DNA from: DASPXY01 sp038227745
GTDB taxonomy: Bacteria; Planctomycetota; Planctomycetia; Gemmatales; Gemmataceae
DNA: 13,918 nt
Reading direction: 5' to 3'
NCBI GenBank assembly: GCA_038227745.1
Contig: JBBRPS010000192.1
Span: 1 to 13,918 of the forward strand
The notes under the pieces were generated by a model. It was not told where the DNA came from, did not search any database, and saw only the letters and a list, made by a program, of their open reading frames with translations. This document shows, in pieces, positions 6,891 through 13,641 of this stretch (its first letter is position 1; each line of letters begins with the position of its first letter). The position numbers and the translations under genes are program-made.

Positions 6891-7490
6891 ATGGCCACCG
6901 TGACGCCGACCCGCCCACACGTGTTCAATCTGCCGAACCAGCTGACCGCGTCGCGCTTCGTGCTGGGCATCGTGCTGTTCGCGCTGATCGAGCTGCGCGA
7001 CCTGTGGGTGTGGTGCGCCGTAGTCTTCGCGCTGGCGGCCATCACCGACTGGCTCGACGGCTACCTGGCGCGCAAGCTGCAGTTGGGGAGCACCCTGGGC
7101 CGCAACCTCGACCCGCTGGTGGACAAGGTGGTCATCTGCGGGGCATACATCTTCCTGCTGCCTGTGGTGGGAGCGGGGCTAGTGCCGTGGATGGTCACGG
7201 TCGTGGTGGCGCGCGAGCTGATCATCACGGGGCTGCGCAGCTTCCTGGAGAACCAGGGGGCGACGTTCGGCGCGGACTGGATGGGGAAGGTCAAGATGGT
7301 GCTGCAGTGTGGGGCCCTGTTCGCGATCTTCGCGGCGCTGCAGGCCCCGGCGTGGTCGGCGGACCTGGTGCGGCCGACCGGCGTGGTCCGCGACGTGCTG
7401 ATCTACGCGATGCTGGCGGCGACGGCCCTGAGCGGGCTGCAGTACCTCTGGAAGGCCGCGGCACTGCTCAGGACCAGCAACTACAGCTGA
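6891..7490 (+). CDS. pgsA: CDP-diacylglycerol-glycerol-3-phosphate 3-phosphatidyltransferase
   Basis: A 199-residue integral membrane enzyme making phosphatidylglycerol phosphate from CDP-diacylglycerol and glycerol-3-phosphate, the committed step to phosphatidylglycerol and cardiolipin. The CDP-alcohol phosphatidyltransferase signature D-x2-DG-x2-AR-x8-G-x3-D-x3-D is complete: D53, D56, G57, A60, R61, G70, D74 and D78. The N-terminal FNLPNQLTASR motif is typical of PgsA. Hydrophobic segments match the usual multi-helix layout. Its ATG lies three bases after the rimO stop, with GGAGG (6880-6884) inside the end of rimO, so the two genes are co-transcribed. A related CDP-alcohol transferase cannot be wholly excluded. 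Confidence 0.9.
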   Translation: MATVTPTRPHVFNLPNQLTASRFVLGIVLFALIELRDLWVWCAVVFALAAITDWLDGYLARKLQLGSTLGRNLDPLVDKVVICGAYIFLLPVVGAGLVPWMVTVVVARELIITGLRSFLENQGATFGADWMGKVKMVLQCGALFAIFAALQAPAWSADLVRPTGVVRDVLIYAMLAATALSGLQYLWKAAALLRTSNYS

Positions 7491-7503
7491 TAATCCGGCA
7501 GTC

Positions 7504-7531
7504 AAGCCCACGGGTGGCAACCCGTGGGCTT
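7504..7531. repeat. 12-bp perfect hairpin between pgsA and the oxidoreductase
   Basis: AAGCCCACGGGT (7504-7515) pairs with ACCCGTGGGCTT (7520-7531) around a four-base loop. Only two T residues end the stem and one more follows, so it is a weak terminator at best. It finishes two bases before the AAGGAG ribosome-binding site of the next gene. I recall similar 'CCCACGGGT' palindromes as dispersed in Gemmata-type genomes. Confidence 0.8.
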
Positions 7532-7545
7532 TGAAGGAGTCTCCG

Positions 7546-8604
7546 ATGCCCGGCTTCTGCATCGTCGGCTGCGGGATGATCGCCCGCTTTCACGCCCGCG
7601 CCCTCGCCGAGGTGCCGGGCACGAAGGTCGTCGCGCTGGTCAGCCGCAGCACCGCCAACGCGAAGAAGATGGCCGACGAGCTGCGCCTGTCCTGCGACGT
7701 CTACAGCGACCTGGCGCAGGCGCTGAAGAGGCCGGACGTTCACGTCGTCATCGTCACGACCCCGAGCGGCGCCCACATGGAGCCGGCGGTGGCGGCGGCC
7801 GCGGCGGGCAAGCATGTCGTCGTCGAGAAGCCGCTGGAGATCACGCTCGAGCGCTGCGACCGCATCATCGAGGCGTGCGACCGCCACGGCGTCAAGCTCT
7901 GCACGATCTTCCCGTCGCGCTTCGGCGACGCCAACCGTGCCCTCAAGTCGGCCGTCGAGGCGGGCCGTTTCGGCCGGCTGACGCTGGGCGAGACGACGTG
8001 CAAGTGGTGGCGGCCGCAGTCGTACTACGACGAGGGCGGCTGGAAGGGGACGCAGGCGCTCGATGGCGGCGGGGCGCTGATGAACCAGGCGATCCACAAC
8101 GTCGATCTGCTGCAGTGGCTGATGGGGCCGGTGACGCACCTCAGCGGCTTCACCGCCACGCTGGCGCACGAGCGCATCGAGGTCGAGGACACGGCGGTCG
8201 CCTGCCTGCGCTTCGCCAGCGGGGCGCTGGGGGTGATCCAGGCGACGACGAGCGTCCACCCGGGGCTGCCGAAGACGGTGGCGGTCCACGGCGACCGCGG
8301 CACGGCGGTGATCGAGCAGGACGACGTGCTGCGCTGGGACTTCACGCTGGAGACGGCGGCGGACCGGGAGGTGAAGGAGCGGTTCGCGCAGAAGGTCGGG
8401 GCGTCGGGCGGGGCGAGCAACCCGGCGGCGATTTCGCACCAGGGGCACGCGCGGCAGCTCACGGATTTTGTGCAGGCGATCGAGTCCGGGCGGACGCCGC
8501 GGGTGGACGGCCGCGAGGGGCGCAAGGCGGTGGAGATCATCCTGGCGATCTATCGCGCCGCGGCGACGGGGCGAACGGTCGAACTGCCTGCGGGCGGGCG
8601 ATGA
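7546..8604 (+). CDS. Gfo/Idh/MocA-family NAD(P)-dependent oxidoreductase
   Basis: A 352-residue cytosolic dehydrogenase acting on a sugar or inositol-type substrate that cannot be named from sequence. Seen: an N-terminal Rossmann fold with FCIVGCGMIA (4-13); the EKPL motif (94-97) with the family catalytic lysine K95; and the C-terminal half with LDGGGALMNQAIHNVDLLQW (172-191), holding the conserved D173, H184 and D187. Length is normal for the family. YYDEGGWKGT...DGGGALMNQ resembles the subgroup containing UDP-GlcNAc-uronate dehydrogenases, a weak hint only. ATG at 7546 has AAGGAG (7534-7539) six bases upstream; a TTG start at 7531 would fall on the hairpin. Its TGA overlaps an ATG at 8601 in the frame of the next gene. 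Confidence 0.9.
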   Translation: MPGFCIVGCGMIARFHARALAEVPGTKVVALVSRSTANAKKMADELRLSCDVYSDLAQALKRPDVHVVIVTTPSGAHMEPAVAAAAAGKHVVVEKPLEITLERCDRIIEACDRHGVKLCTIFPSRFGDANRALKSAVEAGRFGRLTLGETTCKWWRPQSYYDEGGWKGTQALDGGGALMNQAIHNVDLLQWLMGPVTHLSGFTATLAHERIEVEDTAVACLRFASGALGVIQATTSVHPGLPKTVAVHGDRGTAVIEQDDVLRWDFTLETAADREVKERFAQKVGASGGASNPAAISHQGHARQLTDFVQAIESGRTPRVDGREGRKAVEIILAIYRAAATGRTVELPAGGR

Positions 8605-8627
8605 ACCATGCGTGTCGGGAGGCGGCC

Positions 8628-8858
8628 ATGAACGACGGCTGGCGAAGTCTCATTACCATTGAACCCGGCAAGCGCGGCGGCCGGCCGTGTATCCGCGGGA
8701 TGCGTATCAGCGTGTACGACGTCCTGTCGTATCTTGCCGCCGGCATGACGGTCCAGGAGATCCTGGGCGATTTTCCCTATTTGACGGAACCGGATATCAA
8801 CGCCTGTCTGAGCTACGCGGCGGAGCGTGAACGGCAAATGCTCGTGGTATCGACATGA
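8628..8858 (+). CDS. DUF433 family antitoxin-like protein
   Basis: A 76-residue protein with the DUF433 pattern: ITIEPGKRGGRPCIRGMRISVYDVLSYL with the central GGRPCIRG-RI motif, then AAGMTVQEILGDFPYLTEPDINACLSYA, which forms a winged-helix-like DNA-binding unit in the family. DUF433 proteins usually pair with PIN-like toxins and act as antitoxins and likely autorepressors. The chosen ATG at 8628 has GGGAGG (8617-8622) five bases upstream. An in-frame ATG at 8601, overlapping the oxidoreductase stop as ATGA, would add nine residues. Its stop overlaps the next start by four bases, typical of antitoxin-toxin order. Confidence 0.85.
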   Translation: MNDGWRSLITIEPGKRGGRPCIRGMRISVYDVLSYLAAGMTVQEILGDFPYLTEPDINACLSYAAERERQMLVVST

Positions 8859-9187
8859 AGCTGCTCATCGACCAGAACCTGTCGCCGCGCCTGGTGACGC
8901 GCCTGGCCGACCTGTACCCGGATTCGGCCCACGTTTTGTCGCTGGGCCTTGATTGCTCGTCCGATGATGCCCTCTGGAACCACGCCCGCGCCAACGACTA
9001 CGCGATCGTCACGAAGGACGCGGACTTCAACAATCTGGCCGTCGTCCGCGGGTATCCGCCCAAGGTGATCTGGCTGTTGCTCGGCAATTGTACGACGGCG
9101 CAGGTCGAGGGCGCACTGCGGAGCAACCATACCGCTATCGAGGCCTTCTTCGCCGACCCTGACCTCGGCACGCTGGCCCTGCGGTAG
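8855..9187 (+). CDS. DUF5615 PIN-like toxin
   Basis: A 110-residue PIN-like (Mut7-C/DUF5615) protein. Seen: MKLLIDQNLSPRL with D6 in the D-x-NLSP motif, acidic residues D37/D38 in the middle, and IVTKDADFNNL with D55 and D57. These acidic residues form the metal-binding nuclease centre in PIN-like folds. The family is the predicted toxin partner of DUF433 and is expected to cleave RNA; activity for this copy is inferred. ATG overlaps the DUF433 stop by four bases (ATGA at 8855-8858), so the two are translationally coupled. Length is normal and no lesion is seen, so the pair looks intact. Confidence 0.85.
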   Translation: MKLLIDQNLSPRLVTRLADLYPDSAHVLSLGLDCSSDDALWNHARANDYAIVTKDADFNNLAVVRGYPPKVIWLLLGNCTTAQVEGALRSNHTAIEAFFADPDLGTLALR

Positions 9188-9220
9188 CCCGGCCCTCTCA
9201 TCCGTCAAAGGAGTGACGCG

Positions 9221-10150
9221 ATGCCGAAGCAGCGTTCCCGTCTCGCCGACTACACCGTCTACCTCGCGGTGCGGCTGCTGGTCTGCCTCATCCAGTCTCT
9301 CTCACTGAACGCCTCGCGCAAGCTGGCCGCCGGCCTCGCCTGGCTGGCCTACCACATGGACCGCCGCCACCGCGAGGTCGCGCTCGACAACCTGCGCCGG
9401 GCCTATCCCGGCGAACACAGCGAGGGGGAGCTGGACCGCATGGTGCGCGCCGTCTACCGCCATTTCTGCACCGTGCTGGTCGAGATCATCCACCTCCCGC
9501 GGCGGTTGCACGCCGAGAACTGGCGCGACTACATCGAGCTGGTCGGCGGCCGGCCGATGGTCGATTGCCTGCTGTCGGGTCGGCCGCTGCTGATCGTCAC
9601 CGGGCACTTCGGCAACTGGGAGATGGCCGGCTTCGCGCTCGGCCTGCTCGGCTTCCGCACCCACGCCATCGCCCGCACGCTCGACAACCCGTACCTCGAC
9701 GCTTTCCTGCTGAAGTTCCGCGCCAAGACGGGGCAGACGATCCTCGACAAGGAGCGCGACTACGCGAAGATCCAGAGGGTTCTGGGTGAGGGCGGCGTGG
9801 TCGCGACGCTGGCGGACCAGGACGCCGGGCAGCGCGGGCAGTTCGTCGAGTTCTTCGGTCGGGCCGCCTCGACGCACAAGGCGGTGGCGCTGCTGGCGCT
9901 GGAGCACGGGGCGGCGCTGGCGGTGGCCGGCACGCCGCGCGTTGCCGAGCCGCTGGGTTACGAGGTCGTCACCGAGGAGGTCATTTTGCCCGAGGACTAC
10001 GAGGGCCGTCCCGACGCTGTCCGCGCCATCACGCAGCGGTTTACGGCGGCGCTGGAGCGGCTGGTGCGGAGGTATCCGGAGCAGTATTTCTGGCTGCACC
10101 GGCGCTGGAAGCACCAGCCGGCGCCGCGCAAGCCCAGGAAGGCGGCGTGA
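9221..10150 (+). CDS. LpxL/HtrB-type lipid A (lysophospholipid) acyltransferase
   Basis: A 309-residue inner-membrane acyltransferase of the LpxL/LpxM/HtrB family, which transfers secondary acyl chains to lipid A precursors or related lipids. Seen: an N-terminal hydrophobic anchor (about 12-46); the catalytic H-x4-E motif as H129-FGNW-E134 within IVTGHFGNWEMAGFALG; DQDAGQRGQFVEFFGR in the middle; and YPEQYFWLHRRWKHQP at the end, the usual closing motif. Length fits the family. ATG at 9221 has AAAGGAG (9207-9213) seven bases upstream and follows the toxin stop by 33 bases on the same strand, so readthrough is likely. It agrees with a Gram-negative-type outer membrane; the exact acyl acceptor is unknown. 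Confidence 0.9.
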   Translation: MPKQRSRLADYTVYLAVRLLVCLIQSLSLNASRKLAAGLAWLAYHMDRRHREVALDNLRRAYPGEHSEGELDRMVRAVYRHFCTVLVEIIHLPRRLHAENWRDYIELVGGRPMVDCLLSGRPLLIVTGHFGNWEMAGFALGLLGFRTHAIARTLDNPYLDAFLLKFRAKTGQTILDKERDYAKIQRVLGEGGVVATLADQDAGQRGQFVEFFGRAASTHKAVALLALEHGAALAVAGTPRVAEPLGYEVVTEEVILPEDYEGRPDAVRAITQRFTAALERLVRRYPEQYFWLHRRWKHQPAPRKPRKAA

Positions 10151-10302
10151 GCATGGCCACAGCCGGGCGCGCCAACAGTCGGGCGTTGCTCTGTCGCGAC
10201 GAGGACGCCTGCGGGGCAGGCACGAGGATACCGTTCGGCAACCCTTCGGTGCCCCTCGGCCTGGTGTTGCTCAGGAGTTGGCCGGGGGCCGCGGCGGCAG
10301 CG
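10151..10302. other. Convergent gap with weak hairpins; possible dispersed repeat
   Basis: A 152-base gap between the convergent acyltransferase and retropepsin-like genes. It holds a 5-bp hairpin (GCCTG 10207-10211 with CAGGC 10217-10221) and a 6-bp long-loop pairing (10213-10218 with 10250-10255). No T-run follows either, so no intrinsic terminator can be named. Frames crossing it look non-coding. It may be a copy of a dispersed planctomycete element, which I cannot check here. Confidence 0.4.
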
Positions 10303-10884
10303 TCACAACGCCTCAGCCTGGAGGGCTTGCTCACAGAACTTACCCTCCGGCGGCACCCAAACGGAAACGACCTTCCTGCGGAAGTCGATTTCCACGCGCA
10401 CGCCGGCACGCACGAGGGCAGGCACGCCGATGAGAGCGCGGTGGTGGATCTCATCGCAGGAGGTGAGCGTGCGGTCGTCCCGCGTGATGCCCTGGTTGAG
10501 CGCGAGGTAGAAGAGCCGAAGTTTCTTATCCGCGCCGGCCCGGTTGCTCACGAGCCAGAGGTCGGCGGGCTGGACGGGCAGTAGTTTCGGGTCGTCCGAG
10601 GAGACGGACGAGGTCAATCGGCTCATGACCTTCCAGGCCGGGGGGAGCGGGGCCACCGCGGCGTTGTCCAGGTGATACCCGTAGGCATAAGCTTCCCCCG
10701 AAAAGCAAGTGTCCAGAAACCAGCGCTGGGGCTGGGGACGGGTTGGCTCGGCCGCCGGGTCGCTCGGGATGACATCGACCGAGACGAACAGGTGGACCCG
10801 GGGCGGGACCCTGGTGTTATCGGTCCATGCCAGGAAGGGCTGGTCCTCGATGAACAGTTCCACAGGCGTCCTCGCGTCGCTCAC
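10303..10884 (-). CDS. Retropepsin-like (clan AA) protein with DTC active-site motif
   Basis: A 193-residue protein with two features of retropepsin-type aspartic proteases: a hydrophobic strand leading to WFLDTCFSGEAYAYG (55-69), where such proteins have (D)TGFSG, and ALIGVPALVRAG (150-161), matching the hydrophobic-Gly psi-loop (IIGRNLL in HIV protease), followed by VEIDFRRKVVSVW. D58 is kept but the glycine of DTG is C60, so activity is doubtful. There is no signal peptide. The start is GTG at 10884, overlapping the TAG stop of the GAF gene by one base, with GAGG just upstream, so its translation depends on that gene. The fold assignment is by motif only; an unrelated beta-barrel remains possible. 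Confidence 0.6.
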   Translation of the reverse strand: MSDARTPVELFIEDQPFLAWTDNTRVPPRVHLFVSVDVIPSDPAAEPTRPQPQRWFLDTCFSGEAYAYGYHLDNAAVAPLPPAWKVMSRLTSSVSSDDPKLLPVQPADLWLVSNRAGADKKLRLFYLALNQGITRDDRTLTSCDEIHHRALIGVPALVRAGVRVEIDFRRKVVSVWVPPEGKFCEQALQAEAL

Positions 10885-13148
10885 TACACCTCATCGACCC
10901 TTGCCATGCCGGGACCGACAACGATCTCATCGACCTCAGGCTCAACACAGCCGGCAATGAAGTCCGCCCGGTCCCAGCCTTTCTCCAGGCACCTTTCGTA
11001 CAACTCCCATTTCGTCGGGACGGGGCCGTAGCGCTCCGTGCCGCTGTAGGCGACCCAGAAACCCGCGTGCGTCTTCAACAGCTCCGGTAAGTCTCTGCGG
11101 AACGCCACCAGTGCCAGCTCTATCGGGGAGACGTGAAAGGGGTGATCTTGCAGGTGCAGCGCCAGCCGCGTGGCGTGCCGCTGGGCGCGGGCCTGGTGCT
11201 CCGGCGTGAAGTGACTGATCTGTTCGGATTCCAGGTTCAGGACCGCCAGCACCTTGCCGTCCCAGACGACGGGGACGGCCAATTCGGACTGGGTTTGACG
11301 GAAACAAGCCTCATAGATCGCTCGCCACCGTTCGTCCGTCACGTCCTGGACGAGTTGGACGAGGCCGGACTTCGCACACAGGGTGGTCACCGACCCCTGG
11401 GCCAACGAGCGCGACAGGTGCTGCGGGGTAACCTCCAGGGCCCCCACGTGGCCCACGTTGATCAAGAAGCCCTGTTGCACGACCCCGACACTCCCTGCCG
11501 TGGCGGCGCATTTTCGACAAGCCTGCTCCAACAAACTCTGCAAATACTCCGTCGCCCCCTGGCCGCAGGCCAGCCTGGGGTCGTCATCGGCTTCGACTAA
11601 CTCTCGGGCCAGGACCCCCGCACACTGCTGCAGCAGGATCAGGTCTTCCTCCAGGAACTCGGTCCCGTCCTGTTTGCCGCTGGCACGAAAGACCCCAAGG
11701 CAGCGGCCATCGAGGTCGAGAACGGGAACGACGAGGAGGGGCCGTTCGTAGCCTTTTTGCGAAGCGACTTCCCGGGTCCTGCCAAGCCACTGCAGGTGCT
11801 CGTCCCAGCGGCGGAGCTCTTCCTTATCCCCACAGTTCCGCAGGCGTAAGGGGACACGCCTCTGCGCGACCCAGCCGGTAATCCCTTCTCCCAGTCGGTA
11901 CGTGAAGTCTTTGCTGAAATCCGGGGCCAGTCCGGTCGTCGCCGCCAAGACGGCGGACCGCTCCGGGCCGCCCTGCAACAGGAACAGCGAGGCGGATTCG
12001 GCACCGACGAGGGAGCGCACGCGATCGACCGCACGGCGGCAAAGGTCTTCCCGGTTCACCGCCCGCAGCAGGTCGAGGGAATAGGTTTCTTCGACGCGCT
12101 CCTGGGAAGCACGGAACGCGATCCCGAGCCGCGTCCCCAGGAGTCGGACGAACAGATCGAGCACCTCACGCAGCGTCTCGTCAAAAGCGTCGAGCCGGTA
12201 GCTGTCCACACACAAGACGGCGAACAATCGCCCGTCGTGAAAGAGAGGCATCGTGTAGCAGGAGCGGACCCCCGAGACGCAGCGCGACCACAACGGGTCG
12301 CCGACCGTGTCTCGGCAGTAATAAGGCCTCTTCGTCTGGAAGACCTGCCCGCGTATCCCCGTCGTGGCCAGGGCCCTGCTGTTGAGCACGTCTCCCGGCA
12401 GGACGGGCGTGTCCGTGACGAGCGCGGCGAGGTGCCACTCGGCGGTCGGCGGGTGCAGCAGCCACAGCGCGGCACACTCGGCGTGGGAGAGCTCGAGGGC
12501 CTTGCGGACGGAATAGTCGCACAGCGATTGCACGTCAAGGGAGTGGGCAATAATGTTGACCGCTTGGATCTCGAGCCCGTCTTTCCAGCTCGGCTGCTGC
12601 CGGCAGTCCTGGTAGGAAAGGGCGTTCTCGATGGCGCGTGCGGCGGCCTCGATGAAATCCGCGATGGACCGCACCCGCTCCGGGGTGTAGTAGTTGCAAT
12701 CGGGGTGGTGCAGATTGATCGCCCCGAGGCCCGCGCCGGCCCTGTGGGAACCCAGCAACGGGATCGTCGCTTCCGACCTGTACGAGTGGAGGTAATCGAG
12801 GTAGAGCCGGTCCTTCGCTTCTTCGGCAACTTTCTTCGCCGCGCGCCATTCCTCGGTCGTCTGGATGTCCGCGATAAACTCCGGCTGCCTCTTCTCCAGG
12901 GCGCGCCGCGCTATCCGCTCCTTGACAATGGCTTCGGAACGCCTGTAGAGAGAGCTATTCGCCCCGATCGCGGCGAAGGGAACCACGTTCTGGCTGGGGA
13001 ACTCGACCAGGGACATGTGGGCGGTAATGCTCTTCGTCCCCTTCCTCACTTTTTCGAGTAACTCCTGCGCGGCAGGAAGGAGGGGGCGCGCCTCGGTCAC
13101 CGTCCACCGATGCCCCAGCCGACGTGGATTGGTGCGCTCGGCTCTCAT
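10884..13148 (-). CDS. Multi-GAF sensor protein with DUF5678-like C-terminal domain
   Basis: A 754-residue soluble protein without membrane segments. About four GAF-like units can be made out: about 35-180 (divergent; GAINLHHPDCNYYTPERVRSI), 190-345 (FAVLCVDSYRLDAFDE), 355-517 (GEGITGWVAQRRVPLRL, then LGVFRASGK) and 535-666 (LAVLNLESEQISHFTPE). GAF domains bind small ligands or chromophores. No histidine kinase, GGDEF, phosphatase or DNA-binding domain follows. Instead residues about 684-740 (LPELLKTHAGFWVAYSGTERYG...TKWELYERCLEKG...CVEPEV) resemble the short DUF5678-like domain 'HPGKWVAYHGD...TK-ELY-ECL'. The ATG at 13148 has no clear Shine-Dalgarno; GTG at codon 17 or ATG at codon 45 are alternatives. 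The last codon overlaps the retropepsin-like gene. Confidence 0.78.
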   Translation of the reverse strand: MRAERTNPRRLGHRWTVTEARPLLPAAQELLEKVRKGTKSITAHMSLVEFPSQNVVPFAAIGANSSLYRRSEAIVKERIARRALEKRQPEFIADIQTTEEWRAAKKVAEEAKDRLYLDYLHSYRSEATIPLLGSHRAGAGLGAINLHHPDCNYYTPERVRSIADFIEAAARAIENALSYQDCRQQPSWKDGLEIQAVNIIAHSLDVQSLCDYSVRKALELSHAECAALWLLHPPTAEWHLAALVTDTPVLPGDVLNSRALATTGIRGQVFQTKRPYYCRDTVGDPLWSRCVSGVRSCYTMPLFHDGRLFAVLCVDSYRLDAFDETLREVLDLFVRLLGTRLGIAFRASQERVEETYSLDLLRAVNREDLCRRAVDRVRSLVGAESASLFLLQGGPERSAVLAATTGLAPDFSKDFTYRLGEGITGWVAQRRVPLRLRNCGDKEELRRWDEHLQWLGRTREVASQKGYERPLLVVPVLDLDGRCLGVFRASGKQDGTEFLEEDLILLQQCAGVLARELVEADDDPRLACGQGATEYLQSLLEQACRKCAATAGSVGVVQQGFLINVGHVGALEVTPQHLSRSLAQGSVTTLCAKSGLVQLVQDVTDERWRAIYEACFRQTQSELAVPVVWDGKVLAVLNLESEQISHFTPEHQARAQRHATRLALHLQDHPFHVSPIELALVAFRRDLPELLKTHAGFWVAYSGTERYGPVPTKWELYERCLEKGWDRADFIAGCVEPEVDEIVVGPGMARVDEV

Positions 13149-13158
13149 GGCTCGTCAA

Positions 13159-13203
13159 CTCAGGGACGATCAGTTGGTATACCGCTCAAGACCGTCCCTT
13201 GAG
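13159..13203. repeat. Imperfect inverted repeat in the leader of the GAF gene
   Basis: CTCAGGGACGATC (13159-13171) is matched by GACCGTCCCTTGAG (13190-13203) read in reverse complement, with one mismatch and one bulged base. The spacer is 18 bases. It ends 11 bases from the ATG of the minus-strand GAF gene and lies downstream of the predicted promoter, so it could be a repressor site or an mRNA leader hairpin. Confidence 0.45.
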
Positions 13204-13291
13204 TCTGGCGGCAACAACGCGGATGCCCTGTCGGCTCAGCGATCACCGCGAACGCTCGCGGCGAGTCCCTCGGGCCACATGCACTCCTGCT

Positions 13292-13320
13292 ATTGTAGCA
13301 TAATGAACGGCCGTTTACAG
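13292..13320 (-). promoter_or_regulatory. Candidate extended -10 promoter for the GAF operon
   Basis: Read on the minus strand, TGCTACAAT (13300 down to 13292) is an extended -10 (TGnTAnAAT). A weak CTGTAA -35 lies 17 bases upstream at 13320-13315. The predicted start near 13285 gives a leader of about 136 bases containing two small hairpins. Confidence 0.4.
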
Positions 13321-13641
13321 CCGCCGGACGTCCCGGAGGCCCGATAACACGGGACAACTTCTCCCCTGGAACGTTGGGGTAGCATACGCCGGGACGGCGA
13401 GAAAGCCAGACAATTCTCGGCCGCCACGATGTTCTTGTGCTGAGGTTCTGCGGGTTCGGGGCGGCCAGGGGTGCGGCCGGTTCAGGCCGTTTCGGGCCAA
13501 TGCCCTCGCAGGCTTGCCAGGCGCCGCCAGGGCCGAGCGCCTCGGGCGGCATGACCATTTCGGCCGAGGACGGGCCTTGTCTCCCCGCTCTCCTATGATG
13601 ACAATGGCAGGTCCCGTTCCTCTTCGCCCTGGAGAGCGCAC

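Larger units (their letters stand above)
13149..13641. other. Gene-free region between GAF gene and DUF420 gene
   Basis: 493 bases between divergent genes with no supported coding sequence; a minus-strand frame of 132 codons here is proline-rich, lacks any family motif and looks accidental. It holds the leader inverted repeat, a 6-bp hairpin (CCGCGA 13246-13251 with TCGCGG 13256-13261), a predicted minus-strand promoter and an unassigned GC-rich stretch at about 13325-13590. A TATGAT at 13594-13599 could be a -10 for the DUF420 gene but has no -35. Confidence 0.5.

Noticed and set aside
5286..6920. Long minus-strand open frame opposite rimO
   Set aside because: It is antisense to a complete RimO with all motifs; composition is typical of a shadow frame.
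10147..10584. 145-codon plus-strand frame overlapping the acyltransferase stop
   Set aside because: Its second half is antisense to the coupled retropepsin-like gene and its first half has no recognisable protein pattern.
13160..13558. 132-codon minus-strand frame upstream of the GAF gene
   Set aside because: It is rich in P, R and S with no domain pattern or ribosome-binding site and spans the predicted promoter and leader.
13594..13599. TATGAT as -10 box for the DUF420 gene
   Set aside because: No -35-like hexamer lies 15-19 bases upstream; kept only as a remark.
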